Shown here one piece after another: positions 1-8,811 of a stretch of 64,000 nt of DNA. The notes under the pieces are model-generated. The model was not told the DNA's origin, searched no databases, and was given only the letters and a program-made list of their open reading frames with translations. How positions within the stretch are numbered: position 1 is the first letter of the stretch; every line of letters begins with the position of its first letter. Made by a program: the position numbers and the translations under genes. The stretch is from Bacteroidota bacterium (lineage in GTDB: Bacteria > Bacteroidota > Bacteroidia > Flavobacteriales > Weeksellaceae): positions 6,918 to 70,917 of the forward strand of contig JAEWZO010000015.1 in assembly GCA_023458415.1 (NCBI GenBank), read 5' to 3'.

Positions 1-3000
1 TCCAAACTGAATAATTTTTTCATCTTCATTGCTCATTTTTTCAGCGAGAGTTTCACGCAGATTACTGGAAACGTCTTGTGCGGAAACGCCCAACTCAACT
101 TTAGGATTGTTCAGTGTTTGGGTAATATTTGTTGTAAGCAAAACGTTAATCGGCTGCAGACTTCCCATATTCAGGTATTGTCCGGCGTTGGTAACGGTTC
201 TTAGGTAGGTTGCAGTGATGTCCAGTTGCGGCGCCATTGCATCACCATCCCAACTGATACTGCTTCCGCGGGAAATCTGGAAAGTACGGTTCAGAATCGC
301 CTTCGAAACAAAAGTTCCGTTATCCACCAAATAATCGCCGTCCATAAAAATTGAACCCGTTCTACCCATTACAAAACGAAGTTTCTCGGCTTCTCCTCTC
401 ACAGTTATATCTCCAATATCATCACCAACAAGCACATTTACGGTGGTTCCTTTATCTACCGCCAACGTAAAATCAATATTCATATTCGCACTTGTATCCG
501 GTCTTTCTTCCACAGTGACAAGTCCGGTTTCGTCTCTTTTCAGAAAGCGAAGCATTTTAAATTCCTCAACGTTAGATGTTGAATTGGAATTGAATGTAAA
601 TACTGAATTGTTTAGCGCACGCATATCCGGAGTTGAAATACTGAGCGCTGAAACCGGTCCGTCAACGAAAAGAGTTCCCGAACCATAAATTCTTCCCCAG
701 AAAAGGTCAAAATCTTTCTGTGTTGTATTCAACATCATAAGGTTATCTGCTCTCATTACGAGGTTGACTCCCATTGATGACAGAGTTTCAAACTGAATTA
801 AACCAGAAATTGTTCCGCTGGAATTGGTGCGACCATCGGAAACTTTTACGTCGTTAAGGATTGCTAAACCTCTTGTCAAAGGAATTACTGTATCCTCAAA
901 AGTATAGTCTACACCGGTAAAGTCGAGTTTCAAACCAAAATCTTTCAATGCGATATCACCACTATAATCCATATCGCTCAATGTTCCGGCAATTTTAAGA
1001 TCTCCGGTTGCTTTTCCACGTAGATTACTGAACACGCCAACCACAAACTGCTGCCCGAAAGAAACATCAAAATCCCGCATTGCAGCAACCAAATCGAAAG
1101 TTGGTGATGCAGTATTGTTATTAATTGTTCCCGTTAAATGAAGGTTGTTATTGCCCAGAACTCCGGTAGAATGCACTCTTGCGTCTACGTCAAAAACATT
1201 CGGAACAGAACTGCTGCTTACATTCACCACAAGATTGCCCATTTCTTCGCCGTTCATCATAATATCATCAACGGTGAGGTCAACAATAGGCTCCAGATTA
1301 TTTTCACTCATCCGGATCTGAAAAGTTCCGTTGGCAATACCTTTCATATCCATACTATTCTCGGTTTGAAGCAGCGCAAAAACTTTTGAAATATCGAGAT
1401 TCTTGATTTCAGCATCGGCCGTAAAATCTTTCGCGCTTTTAAATACCGATTCTTTTACCAACAGTTCGCTCTCATCTGAGAAAATTCTTAAGTTCTGAAT
1501 ATGGAAATCGCCGGTTCTCTTACGGTATGTTATGGAATGGTTCAGCAGCGGATCGGTATCTACTTGCCACGCTACGTCATTAAAACGTATTTCCGTTGGT
1601 TCAAACCTGAAAACATAATCACCGGCTGCATTGGTTGTTTGGTTAAGGTTCACCGCATATTCCTTGAGATTTTGTTTTATTTCTTCTTCCGGAGTTCCGT
1701 GTTTGAAGTTGGTAGCAAGATGTAAAACCACATTATTTGAATTTCTTCCGCTCAGCGTAATGTCTTTCAAAATATTATTATTGTACTCCACCCTTGCAAT
1801 TCGAGCAAAAAGCTGTTCGTTGAGGTTTGCTGTATTAATCCTCACCATTAAACTATCCACCATGGCGCTGTCGCGACTGACCAGATCTCTATCCGTAATG
1901 CGGTAATCAGGGTTTGCCACAGCGAGAGCTCTGTCTGCGTCAGAAATTTCTTCCTGCTTGGTCATGATGTATTTCAGCGTCTGAGCATCAATATTCAGGA
2001 TTAGATTATTTGAATTTCCGTCATAAGAACCATTCACCGTTGCGCCGCGCGGAATTTTTAAATTTGGTTCAAAATAACTTACCAAACCCTGCTCTATATC
2101 AAAATCCATCGCAAAACTTTGTCCGCGGTATAACTGTCGTGGCGGCGGACCAACCAAAATTTTCCCAATACCATTTTCCACCATTCCGGCTAAATCCTCC
2201 AGGTTAAAACGACCTTCAATTCGGCCATTCACAGCTCCAGGCGCATCAACAGCAACGATTCGGTTCCCGTTTTCGAAAAATGCTTTTACATCGGCGTTTG
2301 TAATGATGTATTTCTGTAAACCATTACTGAAACTTACATTGGTGAGTTTAGCATCGAGGTCCAAATCATTAATACTCGTCATCGAAACTTTTCCGTCAAC
2401 AAGTCCACTTACAATTTGGTTTCCGGCTGTTCCAGTAAAATAATTGATATTGAGATGCTTTACATCGGCTACGACATCGGCCAAAATTCTAGACGTACTG
2501 AAATCAATAAATCCGTTCACGTTGGCTTTGGCCTGTTCATCGTTTACTGTAACTAAACCTGTATACGTTCTACTGTCCAACAATCCGTCCAGAAATACAT
2601 TATTGATTTCCTTATCCATAATTTCGATTCTGGAAATCTCGGAGCGCGTTTTCAAACGCATAGTATTCACATCAAAACTGCTTCCGTCGAAATTGAACTT
2701 GCCGGAAATTAAACCCACCGCATCACTTTGGGTAATCACAGTGGTATTTAAATCGTTAACCTCTGCGTAACCACGATATTTAGGTAAGTCAGTACTGTAA
2801 TCTTCAAGATAGAAATTATTGATTTTTGCCTGCCCAATTCCTGTAATTAATCGTCCATTAGGAACATAAACCTGCGCAGGAGTGACGCGAACCGCACCAT
2901 CAAATTTCAGTCTTCCGAAATCATCCGCAAAGTTTTTCATTTTAGACGAAATGAATGTCGGCATCATTGCCTTCAAATCAATATAAGTGAAGTCGGTAGA

Positions 3001-4227
3001 AAGTGTATTGGTTTCAATCCGGAAATTTCCATCCAGAATATTGGCAACCCGCATCACACTTGTGCGGATATTTACATCCGGATTTCTGATCAGAAAATCG
3101 CTGAGGAAAAAGCGGTTCAAAGGACCCGCCATTTTCCCTGAAATATTGAATGGTTTGTAATTGTCCCAATCGGTCACAAAATAACTGATATCGTAACCAC
3201 TCAACTGACTTCCCTGATCAATTTCCATTTCCCAACGAACGCGGTTGGAAAAATCTGACCAAGAACCATTGTTAAGATTAAATTTAATATTTCCCTGAAG
3301 CAGTGTTCTGTCAGTATTCAACGTCAAATCCCGTAGCGAAAGAAAATCTTCAGTTAAAGCAAGTTCAGTAGAAAAAGTATCAACAAAGTGTTTTTTACCC
3401 CACCGTTCCGTTACAAATGAAAAATTGTTAATCTGCGCATAAACATCACCTTCATTGACACGAATTTTTGGTGCGCGCAAATTTACATTCTCTGCAACCA
3501 GCCATCTTCCGGCATCACCTTCACTGTTTTCATTGATGATTGAAACTTTGGAATCAATAATATTAACTCTTGAGTTAAGTTTGAAGCCTGGTTTATTGGG
3601 ATCGCGCTCTTTTCCGGAATCGAAAAGTTGAGTATACCGAATAAAATTAGAAATGCTGTCGCCTTTATAAGTTATTACACGAATGTCTGCATTGGTAAGA
3701 GAAAGTGATTTGAAGCTAAGATTGTTTCCGGAAATACCGCTTGTAGCCAAAGAAATCCAATCTGAATTGGCGCGGAACTGCTTTGCCTTGATAAACTCCA
3801 GTCCTTTGTAATCGCGGATTCGGAGATCACGCACCACGACATCCCCAAAATAATCAACAGTAATATCTCCGGTTGTCATTCCCGCTTTAAAATCCTGATT
3901 TAGAACTTGAAGAGCCTGGTTGGCTGCCCATCTTTTTGTAACCGGAAGATTAATAGCAATAACCGCTAAAACCACAAGTGTTAAGCCGAACCAAAAAAGG
4001 ATGAGAAGAAGTTTTGCCCACCATTTATAGTTGGTTACATCTTTTGCTGCCTGTTTGGTAAACTCTTCGGCGGTTTCTACGGGATTGTTGATGGCATCGG
4101 ACGCAAGTTCGGCGGCATCTTTTACCGTTTCCTTTACGTTTTCCACACCTTTCTGCACGGAATCTCCAATGTTTTCGGCTACAGATTTTTTATTTTCGTT
4201 GTGGTTATTATTCTCTAAATTTGCCAT
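1..4227 (-). CDS. TamB-type translocation/assembly module protein, C-terminus cut by window edge
   Basis: Large envelope protein of the AsmA/TamB (old DUF490) family. In proteobacteria TamB spans the periplasm and moves lipids or helps assemble outer-membrane proteins; a similar envelope role here is inferred. All 1409 visible codons are open and no stop is reached, so the C-terminus lies beyond position 1. Residues 1-70 are hydrophilic and rich in Lys and Glu. One transmembrane helix follows at about 71-93. The rest is a very long run of alternating beta-type segments without cysteines, as expected for the TamB groove. The WDGDAMAPQLDITATY segment near residues 1310-1330 is typical of the TamB domain. 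The ATG at 4227 fits the membrane anchor well and lies 4 bp from the divergent tsaD start. I see no clear promoter for this gene; it would have to lie inside tsaD. Confidence 0.85.
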   Translation of the reverse strand, partial: MANLENNNHNENKKSVAENIGDSVQKGVENVKETVKDAAELASDAINNPVETAEEFTKQAAKDVTNYKWWAKLLLILFWFGLTLVVLAVIAINLPVTKRWAANQALQVLNQDFKAGMTTGDITVDYFGDVVVRDLRIRDYKGLEFIKAKQFRANSDWISLATSGISGNNLSFKSLSLTNADIRVITYKGDSISNFIRYTQLFDSGKERDPNKPGFKLNSRVNIIDSKVSIINENSEGDAGRWLVAENVNLRAPKIRVNEGDVYAQINNFSFVTERWGKKHFVDTFSTELALTEDFLSLRDLTLNTDRTLLQGNIKFNLNNGSWSDFSNRVRWEMEIDQGSQLSGYDISYFVTDWDNYKPFNISGKMAGPLNRFFLSDFLIRNPDVNIRTSVMRVANILDGNFRIETNTLSTDFTYIDLKAMMPTFISSKMKNFADDFGRLKFDGAVRVTPAQVYVPNGRLITGIGQAKINNFYLEDYSTDLPKYRGYAEVNDLNTTVITQSDAVGLISGKFNFDGSSFDVNTMRLKTRSEISRIEIMDKEINNVFLDGLLDSRTYTGLVTVNDEQAKANVNGFIDFSTSRILADVVADVKHLNINYFTGTAGNQIVSGLVDGKVSMTSINDLDLDAKLTNVSFSNGLQKYIITNADVKAFFENGNRIVAVDAPGAVNGRIEGRFNLEDLAGMVENGIGKILVGPPPRQLYRGQSFAMDFDIEQGLVSYFEPNLKIPRGATVNGSYDGNSNNLILNIDAQTLKYIMTKQEEISDADRALAVANPDYRITDRDLVSRDSAMVDSLMVRINTANLNEQLFARIARVEYNNNILKDITLSGRNSNNVVLHLATNFKHGTPEEEIKQNLKEYAVNLNQTTNAAGDYVFRFEPTEIRFNDVAWQVDTDPLLNHSITYRKRTGDFHIQNLRIFSDESELLVKESVFKSAKDFTADAEIKNLDISKVFALLQTENSMDMKGIANGTFQIRMSENNLEPIVDLTVDDIMMNGEEMGNLVVNVSSSSVPNVFDVDARVHSTGVLGNNNLHLTGTINNNTASPTFDLVAAMRDFDVSFGQQFVVGVFSNLRGKATGDLKIAGTLSDMDYSGDIALKDFGLKLDFTGVDYTFEDTVIPLTRGLAILNDVKVSDGRTNSSGTISGLIQFETLSSMGVNLVMRADNLMMLNTTQKDFDLFWGRIYGSGTLFVDGPVSALSISTPDMRALNNSVFTFNSNSTSNVEEFKMLRFLKRDETGLVTVEERPDTSANMNIDFTLAVDKGTTVNVLVGDDIGDITVRGEAEKLRFVMGRTGSIFMDGDYLVDNGTFVSKAILNRTFQISRGSSISWDGDAMAPQLDITATYLRTVTNAGQYLNMGSLQPINVLLTTNITQTLNNPKVELGVSAQDVSSNLRETLAEKMSNEDEKIIQFG
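4216..4223 (+). promoter_or_regulatory. -7 box (TAAATTTG) for tsaD
   Basis: Perfect match to the Bacteroidota -7 consensus TAnnTTTG. It lies inside codons 2-4 of the divergent tamB-like gene. Its last base is 8 bases before the tsaD ATG, so transcription would start only a few bases before the start codon. No well-spaced -33 TTG is present; the nearest TTG (4199-4201) leaves a 14-base spacer. Confidence 0.5.
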
Positions 4228-4231
4228 TATT

Positions 4232-5266
4232 ATGAGCGAATCTATAATTTTAGGGATCGAATCATCCTGCGACGATACTTCTGCTGCAATCATCCAGGGA
4301 AACAAAATCCTTTCCAATATTGCCGCCAATCAACAAATACACAACGATTACGGTGGCGTGGTTCCGGAGTTGGCTTCACGTGCACATCAGCAAAACATCA
4401 TCCCTGTTGTAGAAAAATCTGTCAACAAAGCAAATATACAACAAAATGAAATTTCTGCCATTGGTTTTACGCGTGGTCCCGGGCTTTTGGGCTCGCTGCT
4501 GGTAGGAACTTCATTTGCAAAATCACTTTCGATGAGTCTTAACGTGCCTTTAATAGAGGTAAATCACCTTCAGGCACATATTTTAGCACACTTTATTGCC
4601 GATGCAAATCCTATGCCGCCCAAATTCCCTTTTCTATGTCTTACTGTAAGCGGTGGACACACCATGATTGTACTTGTTAAAGATTATTTCGAAATGGAAA
4701 TCGTGGGAAAAACGATAGACGATGCCGCAGGTGAAGCTTTCGATAAAATCGGAAAATTATTTGATTTAGATTATCCTGCAGGTCCTATCGTGGATCGACT
4801 AGCCAAGGAAGGAAATCCCGATGCGTTCGCGTTCAATAAACCGCGTCTTGCAGATTTCGATTATTCTTTCAGTGGAGTTAAGACATCGGTTTTATATTTC
4901 ATTCAGAAAGAATTGCGTAATAATCCTGAATTCATCCAAGAGAATCTGAATGATTTGTGTGCTTCAGTACAGAAAACCATTGTAGAAATCCTGATGAACA
5001 AACTTGAAAAAGCTGCGAAAGATTTTGGCATTAATGAAATCGCTATTGCAGGTGGTGTTTCGGCTAATTCAGGTTTGCGAAAAGCCATGTTGCAGAACAA
5101 AGAAAAACTGGGATGGAATATTTACATTCCGAAATTTGAGTATACCACAGATAACGCCGCGATGATCGCAATGGTTGCCCAACTGAAATATGAACGTGGT
5201 GAATTTGCAGATCTTTCTGTTGCCGCTGCAGCCCGATACGATTTGGAAGAAGATTTCAGTAAATAA
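4232..5266 (+). CDS. tsaD: tRNA N6-adenosine threonylcarbamoyltransferase TsaD
   Basis: Transfers the threonylcarbamoyl group to A37 of ANN-decoding tRNAs (t6A) in the cytoplasm, with TsaB and TsaE, which are not in this window. The 344-residue length is normal. Visible motifs are the N-terminal ATPase loop GIESSCDDTSAA, the metal-binding NHLQAH motif (H-x3-H), SGGHTM, and GGVSANSGLR near the C-terminus. An open frame continues upstream to 4031, but those codons translate to a hydrophobic stretch unlike TsaD and lie antisense to the tamB-like gene. The ATG at 4232, directly before SESIILGIESS, is therefore chosen. rsmE starts 10 bases after its stop, so the two are probably cotranscribed. mtaB (51439) acts on the same base after TsaD. 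Confidence 0.97.
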   Translation: MSESIILGIESSCDDTSAAIIQGNKILSNIAANQQIHNDYGGVVPELASRAHQQNIIPVVEKSVNKANIQQNEISAIGFTRGPGLLGSLLVGTSFAKSLSMSLNVPLIEVNHLQAHILAHFIADANPMPPKFPFLCLTVSGGHTMIVLVKDYFEMEIVGKTIDDAAGEAFDKIGKLFDLDYPAGPIVDRLAKEGNPDAFAFNKPRLADFDYSFSGVKTSVLYFIQKELRNNPEFIQENLNDLCASVQKTIVEILMNKLEKAAKDFGINEIAIAGGVSANSGLRKAMLQNKEKLGWNIYIPKFEYTTDNAAMIAMVAQLKYERGEFADLSVAAAARYDLEEDFSK

Positions 5267-5276
5267 ACAAATAATA

Positions 5277-5969
5277 ATGAAGCTTTTTTTTGGTGAAATT
5301 TTCCCCGAAATAAAAATAAATGATGAGGAGCAGAACCACATCACAAAAGTTCTGCGCATGAAAGCCGGTGATGAAATTTTTATAACCGACGGTAGAGGAA
5401 ATCTTGCCAAAGGAAACCTGGTTTTAGAAGGGAAAAAAGTTTCACTGGAGACCACTGAAATGAAAGAAAATTTGCCTGATTTCCCGATCCGGTTGCATAT
5501 CGCCATTGCACCGACAAAAAACATTGACAGGATTGAATTTTTTGTGGAAAAAGCAACAGAAATGGCTGTTTCCGAAATCACCATTATTCAGACTGAGAAA
5601 ACAGAAAGGAAAAATCTCAATATTGAAAAAATTCGCAAACAGGCAGTTTCTGCATCCAAACAAAGTCATAGATGCCACTTCCCAATCGTGAATGACACTG
5701 TTAAGTTTTCAGAATTTATATCAAATTTAAAATCTGAAAACACTTACGTCGCACACTGTCATGAAAATTTAGAAAGAACAGTGTTGCATGAAATTCCTTT
5801 GAGTGATAACCTCACTATTTTGATTGGTCCAGAAGGTGATTTTTCTGAAAAAGAAATTGCGATGCTCGCAGAAAAAGGGATAAAAGCAGTTTCATTTGGC
5901 GAGCAGCGTTTGAGGACTGAAACAGCAGGAATTTTTGCCGCAGCGTGGGTTTACTCTAAGATGTTCTGA
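5277..5969 (+). CDS. rsmE: 16S rRNA (uracil-1498-N3)-methyltransferase RsmE
   Basis: SPOUT-fold methyltransferase that uses S-adenosylmethionine to methylate N3 of U1498 in 16S rRNA. It has 230 residues, the usual length. The N-terminal PUA-like part includes the HITKVLRMKAGD segment. The C-terminal knot carries LIGPEGDFSEKE and FGEQRLRTETAG, the SAM-binding motifs of this family. The ATG at 5277 (MKLFFGEIFPE) is chosen because upstream codons of the same frame overlap tsaD. The 3' end overlaps the convergent trmH by 19 bp. Confidence 0.96.
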   Translation: MKLFFGEIFPEIKINDEEQNHITKVLRMKAGDEIFITDGRGNLAKGNLVLEGKKVSLETTEMKENLPDFPIRLHIAIAPTKNIDRIEFFVEKATEMAVSEITIIQTEKTERKNLNIEKIRKQAVSASKQSHRCHFPIVNDTVKFSEFISNLKSENTYVAHCHENLERTVLHEIPLSDNLTILIGPEGDFSEKEIAMLAEKGIKAVSFGEQRLRTETAGIFAAAWVYSKMF

Positions 5970-6637
5970 TCGGGAACTGCATTTTCACGAAGATATTTCG
6001 AATAGATTTCCTCGCCGCTTCTGATGGAATTTACTGTCCAGCGAATTTTAGTTTCAAGCTGTTTCCGTTCATTGAGCTTATAATCAATCCCGGAACGGAT
6101 CAGCTTTTGTTTCATTTCATAAAAACAGATGGCCGCTGCCACAGAAACGTTGAAACTTTTTGTAAAACCATACATGGGAATAGCCAGAGTTTCATCCGCA
6201 AAATCCAGAATTTCATCAGTTACGCCTTCCCATTCCGTTCCGAAAACGAGCGCTACAGGTTCTTTCAGTTCATAATCAGGTAGTGAAACCGCAATATTCT
6301 CGGGAGAAACTGCCAAAATTTTGTAACCGTTTTTCTTTATTTCTTTCAGCGTATCAATACTGTACGGTTTTTTCTGAACCTCAACCCAGGTTTCCGAACC
6401 TTTGGTCACCTTGAGATTCGGGTTAAAAATATTGTCGCGTTCCAACGCAACCACTTTATGAAAACCACAAGCTTCCACCGAACGCACAATCGCCGCTGCA
6501 TTGCGAAACTGAAAAACATCTTCCATCACGGGAAGCACAAAATCTGAGCTTTCCTTCACATAAAATTCAATTTTTTCGCGACGTTCATCTGTGAGAAACT
6601 GTTTCAGATAATCGTACGTTTTCTGCAGGCTTTCCAT
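5951..6637 (-). CDS. trmH: tRNA (guanosine-18-2'-O)-methyltransferase TrmH (SpoU family)
   Basis: Methylates the 2'-OH of G18 in the tRNA D-loop. The 228-residue protein has the three SpoU motifs in order: RNAAAIVRS near residue 45, LVFGTEWEGV near 132, and IPMYGFTKSFNVSVAAA near 153-170. A C-terminal tail with KLNERKQLETKIRW is typical of TrmH rather than the rRNA enzyme RlmB. It converges on rsmE with a 19-bp overlap of coding ends, and no terminator separates them. It is divergent from the asparaginase gene across 41 bp. Confidence 0.92.
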   Translation of the reverse strand: MESLQKTYDYLKQFLTDERREKIEFYVKESSDFVLPVMEDVFQFRNAAAIVRSVEACGFHKVVALERDNIFNPNLKVTKGSETWVEVQKKPYSIDTLKEIKKNGYKILAVSPENIAVSLPDYELKEPVALVFGTEWEGVTDEILDFADETLAIPMYGFTKSFNVSVAAAICFYEMKQKLIRSGIDYKLNERKQLETKIRWTVNSIRSGEEIYSKYLRENAVPDQNILE

Positions 6638-6665
6638 GTAATTTTAAAATCTTTACAAATTAACG

Positions 6666-6673
6666 TATTTTTG
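6666..6673 (+). promoter_or_regulatory. -7 box (TATTTTTG) for the asparaginase gene
   Basis: Perfect TAnnTTTG match ending 5 bases before the ansA ATG at 6679. If used, the transcript would begin at or next to the start codon and be practically leaderless. No -33 TTG is seen at the usual distance. Confidence 0.45.
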
Positions 6674-6678
6674 AAATC

Positions 6679-7698
6679 ATGAAACGAAAAGTACTGCTTA
6701 TCTACACCGGCGGAACCATCGGGATGGAGAAAGATTACGAAACCGGAAGTCTCCATGCTTTTGATTTTGGAAATATTTTCAGAAAAATACCGGAAATGAA
6801 CCTGATTGAATGTGAGGTTTCAGTTCATCCGTTTAAAAAACCTTTGGACTCATCGGATATGGGACCAAAAGAATGGCAGATTATCGCAGATTATATCGGA
6901 AAAAATTATGAAAAATTCGACGGCTTCCTGATTCTGCACGGCACAGACACGATGTCTTACACAGCTTCAGCACTGAGTTTCATGTTAAAGAACCTTAGAA
7001 AACCGGTGATTCTTACAGGTTCTCAACTTCCGATTGGTGACTTAAGAACCGACGCTAAAGAGAATTTGCTGACCAGTTTATATTATGCAAGTTTGTACGA
7101 AAATGATGAAGCCGTCATTCAGGAAGTTGCCGTTTATTTTGAATATAAACTGTTGCGTGGAAACCGTACTTTGAAGTATTCTGCGGAATATTTTGATGCG
7201 TATCAGTCGCCGAACTACCCTCTTTTGGGGCAATCCGGTGTTCATCTTAACGTTGATAAAGATGCTTTGTGGAGACCGCAACCGGAAGCCCAATTCAGTG
7301 TTGACCTTCATCTTTCGAAGGATGTTCTATTTTGGCGCATTTTTCCCGGAATGCATCTTGAACATTTTTCAGAAATACCAACTATGAAAGTTCTAATCCT
7401 TCAGGTTTTTGGTTCCGGAACGATCTTCAACACGGAAAAAACAACAAAAATACTTTCGCAACTGAGAAAAAATGGTACTGAAATCGTTGTGATATCACAA
7501 TGTGTTTCCGGCGGAATAAGTTTTGGGAAATATACCAACTCTAATATTTTCACCAAAATTGGAGCTATCAGCGGACACGACATTACCGCAGAAAGTGCTA
7601 TTACGAAAGCGATGCATCTTCTTGAAAATCCTGCGTATCCAGGTTCATTCGCCGAAAACTTCTCCAAAATTTTATGTGGAGAAATGTCGGCCGACTAA
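6679..7698 (+). CDS. ansA: Type I (cytoplasmic) L-asparaginase
   Basis: Hydrolyses L-asparagine to aspartate and ammonia. There is no signal peptide, and the 339-residue length fits the cytoplasmic type I enzymes. The N-terminal nucleophile motif YTGGTIGM (residues 9-16) and the second active-site motif LHGTDTMSYTASAL (near 94-107) are intact, as is the TGSQLPIG segment that follows. The ATG at 6679 puts TGGTIG at the normal distance from the N-terminus. The gene stands alone, between divergent trmH and tRNA-Ser. Confidence 0.95.
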   Translation: MKRKVLLIYTGGTIGMEKDYETGSLHAFDFGNIFRKIPEMNLIECEVSVHPFKKPLDSSDMGPKEWQIIADYIGKNYEKFDGFLILHGTDTMSYTASALSFMLKNLRKPVILTGSQLPIGDLRTDAKENLLTSLYYASLYENDEAVIQEVAVYFEYKLLRGNRTLKYSAEYFDAYQSPNYPLLGQSGVHLNVDKDALWRPQPEAQFSVDLHLSKDVLFWRIFPGMHLEHFSEIPTMKVLILQVFGSGTIFNTEKTTKILSQLRKNGTEIVVISQCVSGGISFGKYTNSNIFTKIGAISGHDITAESAITKAMHLLENPAYPGSFAENFSKILCGEMSAD

Positions 7699-7738
7699 AT
7701 ATTTCGGTAAAACTTTTTCAGTTCTCAATTAAAAGCGT

Positions 7739-7746
7739 TATTTTTG
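7739..7746 (+). promoter_or_regulatory. -7 box (TATTTTTG) for tRNA-Ser
   Basis: Perfect TAnnTTTG match, 11 bases upstream of the first base of the mature tRNA-Ser. No good -33 TTG is seen. Confidence 0.5.
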
Positions 7747-7757
7747 CAAACCAAATT

Positions 7758-7844
7758 AGAGAGGTGCTCGAGTGGTTGAAGAGGCCAGCCTGGAAAGTTG
7801 GTATACGGGTAACCGTATCGAGGGTTCGAATCCCTTCCTCTCTG
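7758..7844 (+). tRNA. tRNA-Ser(GGA)
   Basis: Class II tRNA of 87 nt. Acceptor AGAGAGG (7758-7764) pairs with CCTCTCT (7837-7843), with G73 at 7844. The anticodon stem CCAGC/GTTGG holds loop CTGGAAA, giving anticodon GGA, which reads UCC and UCU. A long variable arm ATACGG/CCGTAT and the T-loop TTCGAAT confirm serine identity. CCA is not encoded. Confidence 0.96.
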
Positions 7845-7858
7845 CTATTATTAACTAT

Positions 7859-7889
7859 AATCCACTGTTTTTCAGCGGATTATTTTTTT
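7859..7889 (+). terminator. Terminator after tRNA-Ser
   Basis: Stem AATCCACTG/CAGCGGATT (one A-C mismatch) with loop TTTTT, followed by a run of seven T. Confidence 0.8.
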
Positions 7890-8312
7890 ATATACACTCT
7901 CTTTCCCCACCGATTCCCCACCATTCTATTATAAAACTAATTTGCAATCAATTCCCATTGCAATAATTACTTTTTTAAAAACGTTATGGAATGAGTCTAT
8001 TTGAAGTATTTTATCTTCACTTCCTATTGACAAATAATTATTTTTTAACATTTTGATATATAATTATTTATAAGAAAAATACACAATGATAATACAATAT
8101 TTACTATATACAGTAAGTTGTTAGTAAATCATATCTAATCACTCTTATCCATCGAATTTTGAAAAAACTTGACCTGAAATAAAATTGAAAATGCCCTACC
8201 CACTGAAAAAAAACGTTTTTCCTTTTTAGCAATAGGGGTGTATTTGAACTATATACTATTAGGTCTCTTATTTAGTGAATTTTTTTATTTTTGGCTTATA
8301 CTGTGTTAAGTT
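7890..8312. other. AT-rich intergenic region without a supported gene
   Basis: About 420 bases of very AT-rich sequence with stops in all frames. I find no open frame, RNA or inverted repeat that I can support. Around 8237-8310 there are weak traces that could be the middle of a response-regulator receiver domain (see the next entry), but they are too degraded to call. Confidence 0.5.
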
Positions 8313-8487
8313 AAGCCAATTCAATTTAGGTTTCTCGCCTGTAAAATATTTATTTTTATACCAAAAAATTGGTGACTTAGTCTTTTTGCTATATATTCTT
8401 CAAACTCCATTTCAACCCTTTTACTAAAAATCGAAATGGATAGAAAAGAAACAATATTATCAAAAACTGTTAGATAATAACCAGCCA
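8313..8487 (+). pseudogene. Decayed receiver-domain end and linker of a LytTR response regulator
   Basis: Read from 8313, the sequence gives KPIQF-RFLACKIF. This looks like the conserved KPIxFxRFLxAxxK end of a receiver domain, with one residue lost after KPIQF. The frame then stops at TGA (8364-8366). The codons directly before the LytTR ORF, in the LytTR frame (8428-8487), read as a plausible inter-domain linker, YYQKLLDNNQP, but have no start codon and are preceded by TAA at 8425. The receiver end and the LytTR part are therefore in different frames. I read this as the eroded front of the gene whose DNA-binding half survives at 8488. This rests on one short motif. Confidence 0.4.
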
Positions 8488-8811
8488 ATGCATGATGATG
8501 CGGAGTTCATCTTTGTAAAAGCCGACAGAAGAATCTACAAAATACGATTGGGCGACTTGCTGTTTATCGAAGGATTACGGGATTACTTGGCTTTTCAGCT
8601 TACAGACCGTAAAATCATTACGAGAATGAGTTTCATTCATCTCAGTAAAATTCTGCCGGAGAAACGCTTTCTTCGTGTCAGTAAATCATATATCATCAGT
8701 AAAGACAAGGTAGATTCCTTTAATAATACCAGTGTTTTTATCCAGGATTATGAAATTCTGATCGGTAAATCTTACCAGGAAGATGTGTTGAAGAACATCA
8801 TGAATCCGTAA
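8488..8811 (+). CDS. Stand-alone LytTR DNA-binding domain, probably the remnant of a response regulator
   Basis: 107 residues that are almost entirely one LytTR domain: FIFVKADRRIYKIRLGDLLFIEGLRDYLAF, then the RMSFIHLSKILPEKRFLRVSKSYII segment and a C-terminal IGKSYQEDVL, the typical end of these regulators. LytTR proteins normally carry a receiver domain of about 120 residues in front; here it is missing. The annotated ATG is the first possible start, but linker-like codons continue upstream without a start. A small functional LytTR protein cannot be excluded, since such proteins exist. The 3' end overlaps the convergent FAD oxidoreductase gene by 14 bp. Confidence 0.65.
   Translation: MHDDAEFIFVKADRRIYKIRLGDLLFIEGLRDYLAFQLTDRKIITRMSFIHLSKILPEKRFLRVSKSYIISKDKVDSFNNTSVFIQDYEILIGKSYQEDVLKNIMNP

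Noticed and set aside
443..2770. Several plus-strand open frames of 65-108 codons over the tamB-like gene.
   Set aside because: They are shadows of the long minus-strand frame, with no family features and no leader.
4031..4231. The longer open frame upstream of tsaD as the true N-terminus.
   Set aside because: It lies antisense to the start of the tamB-like gene, encodes a Ser/Ala-rich and then hydrophobic stretch unknown in TsaD, and precedes the likely transcript start.
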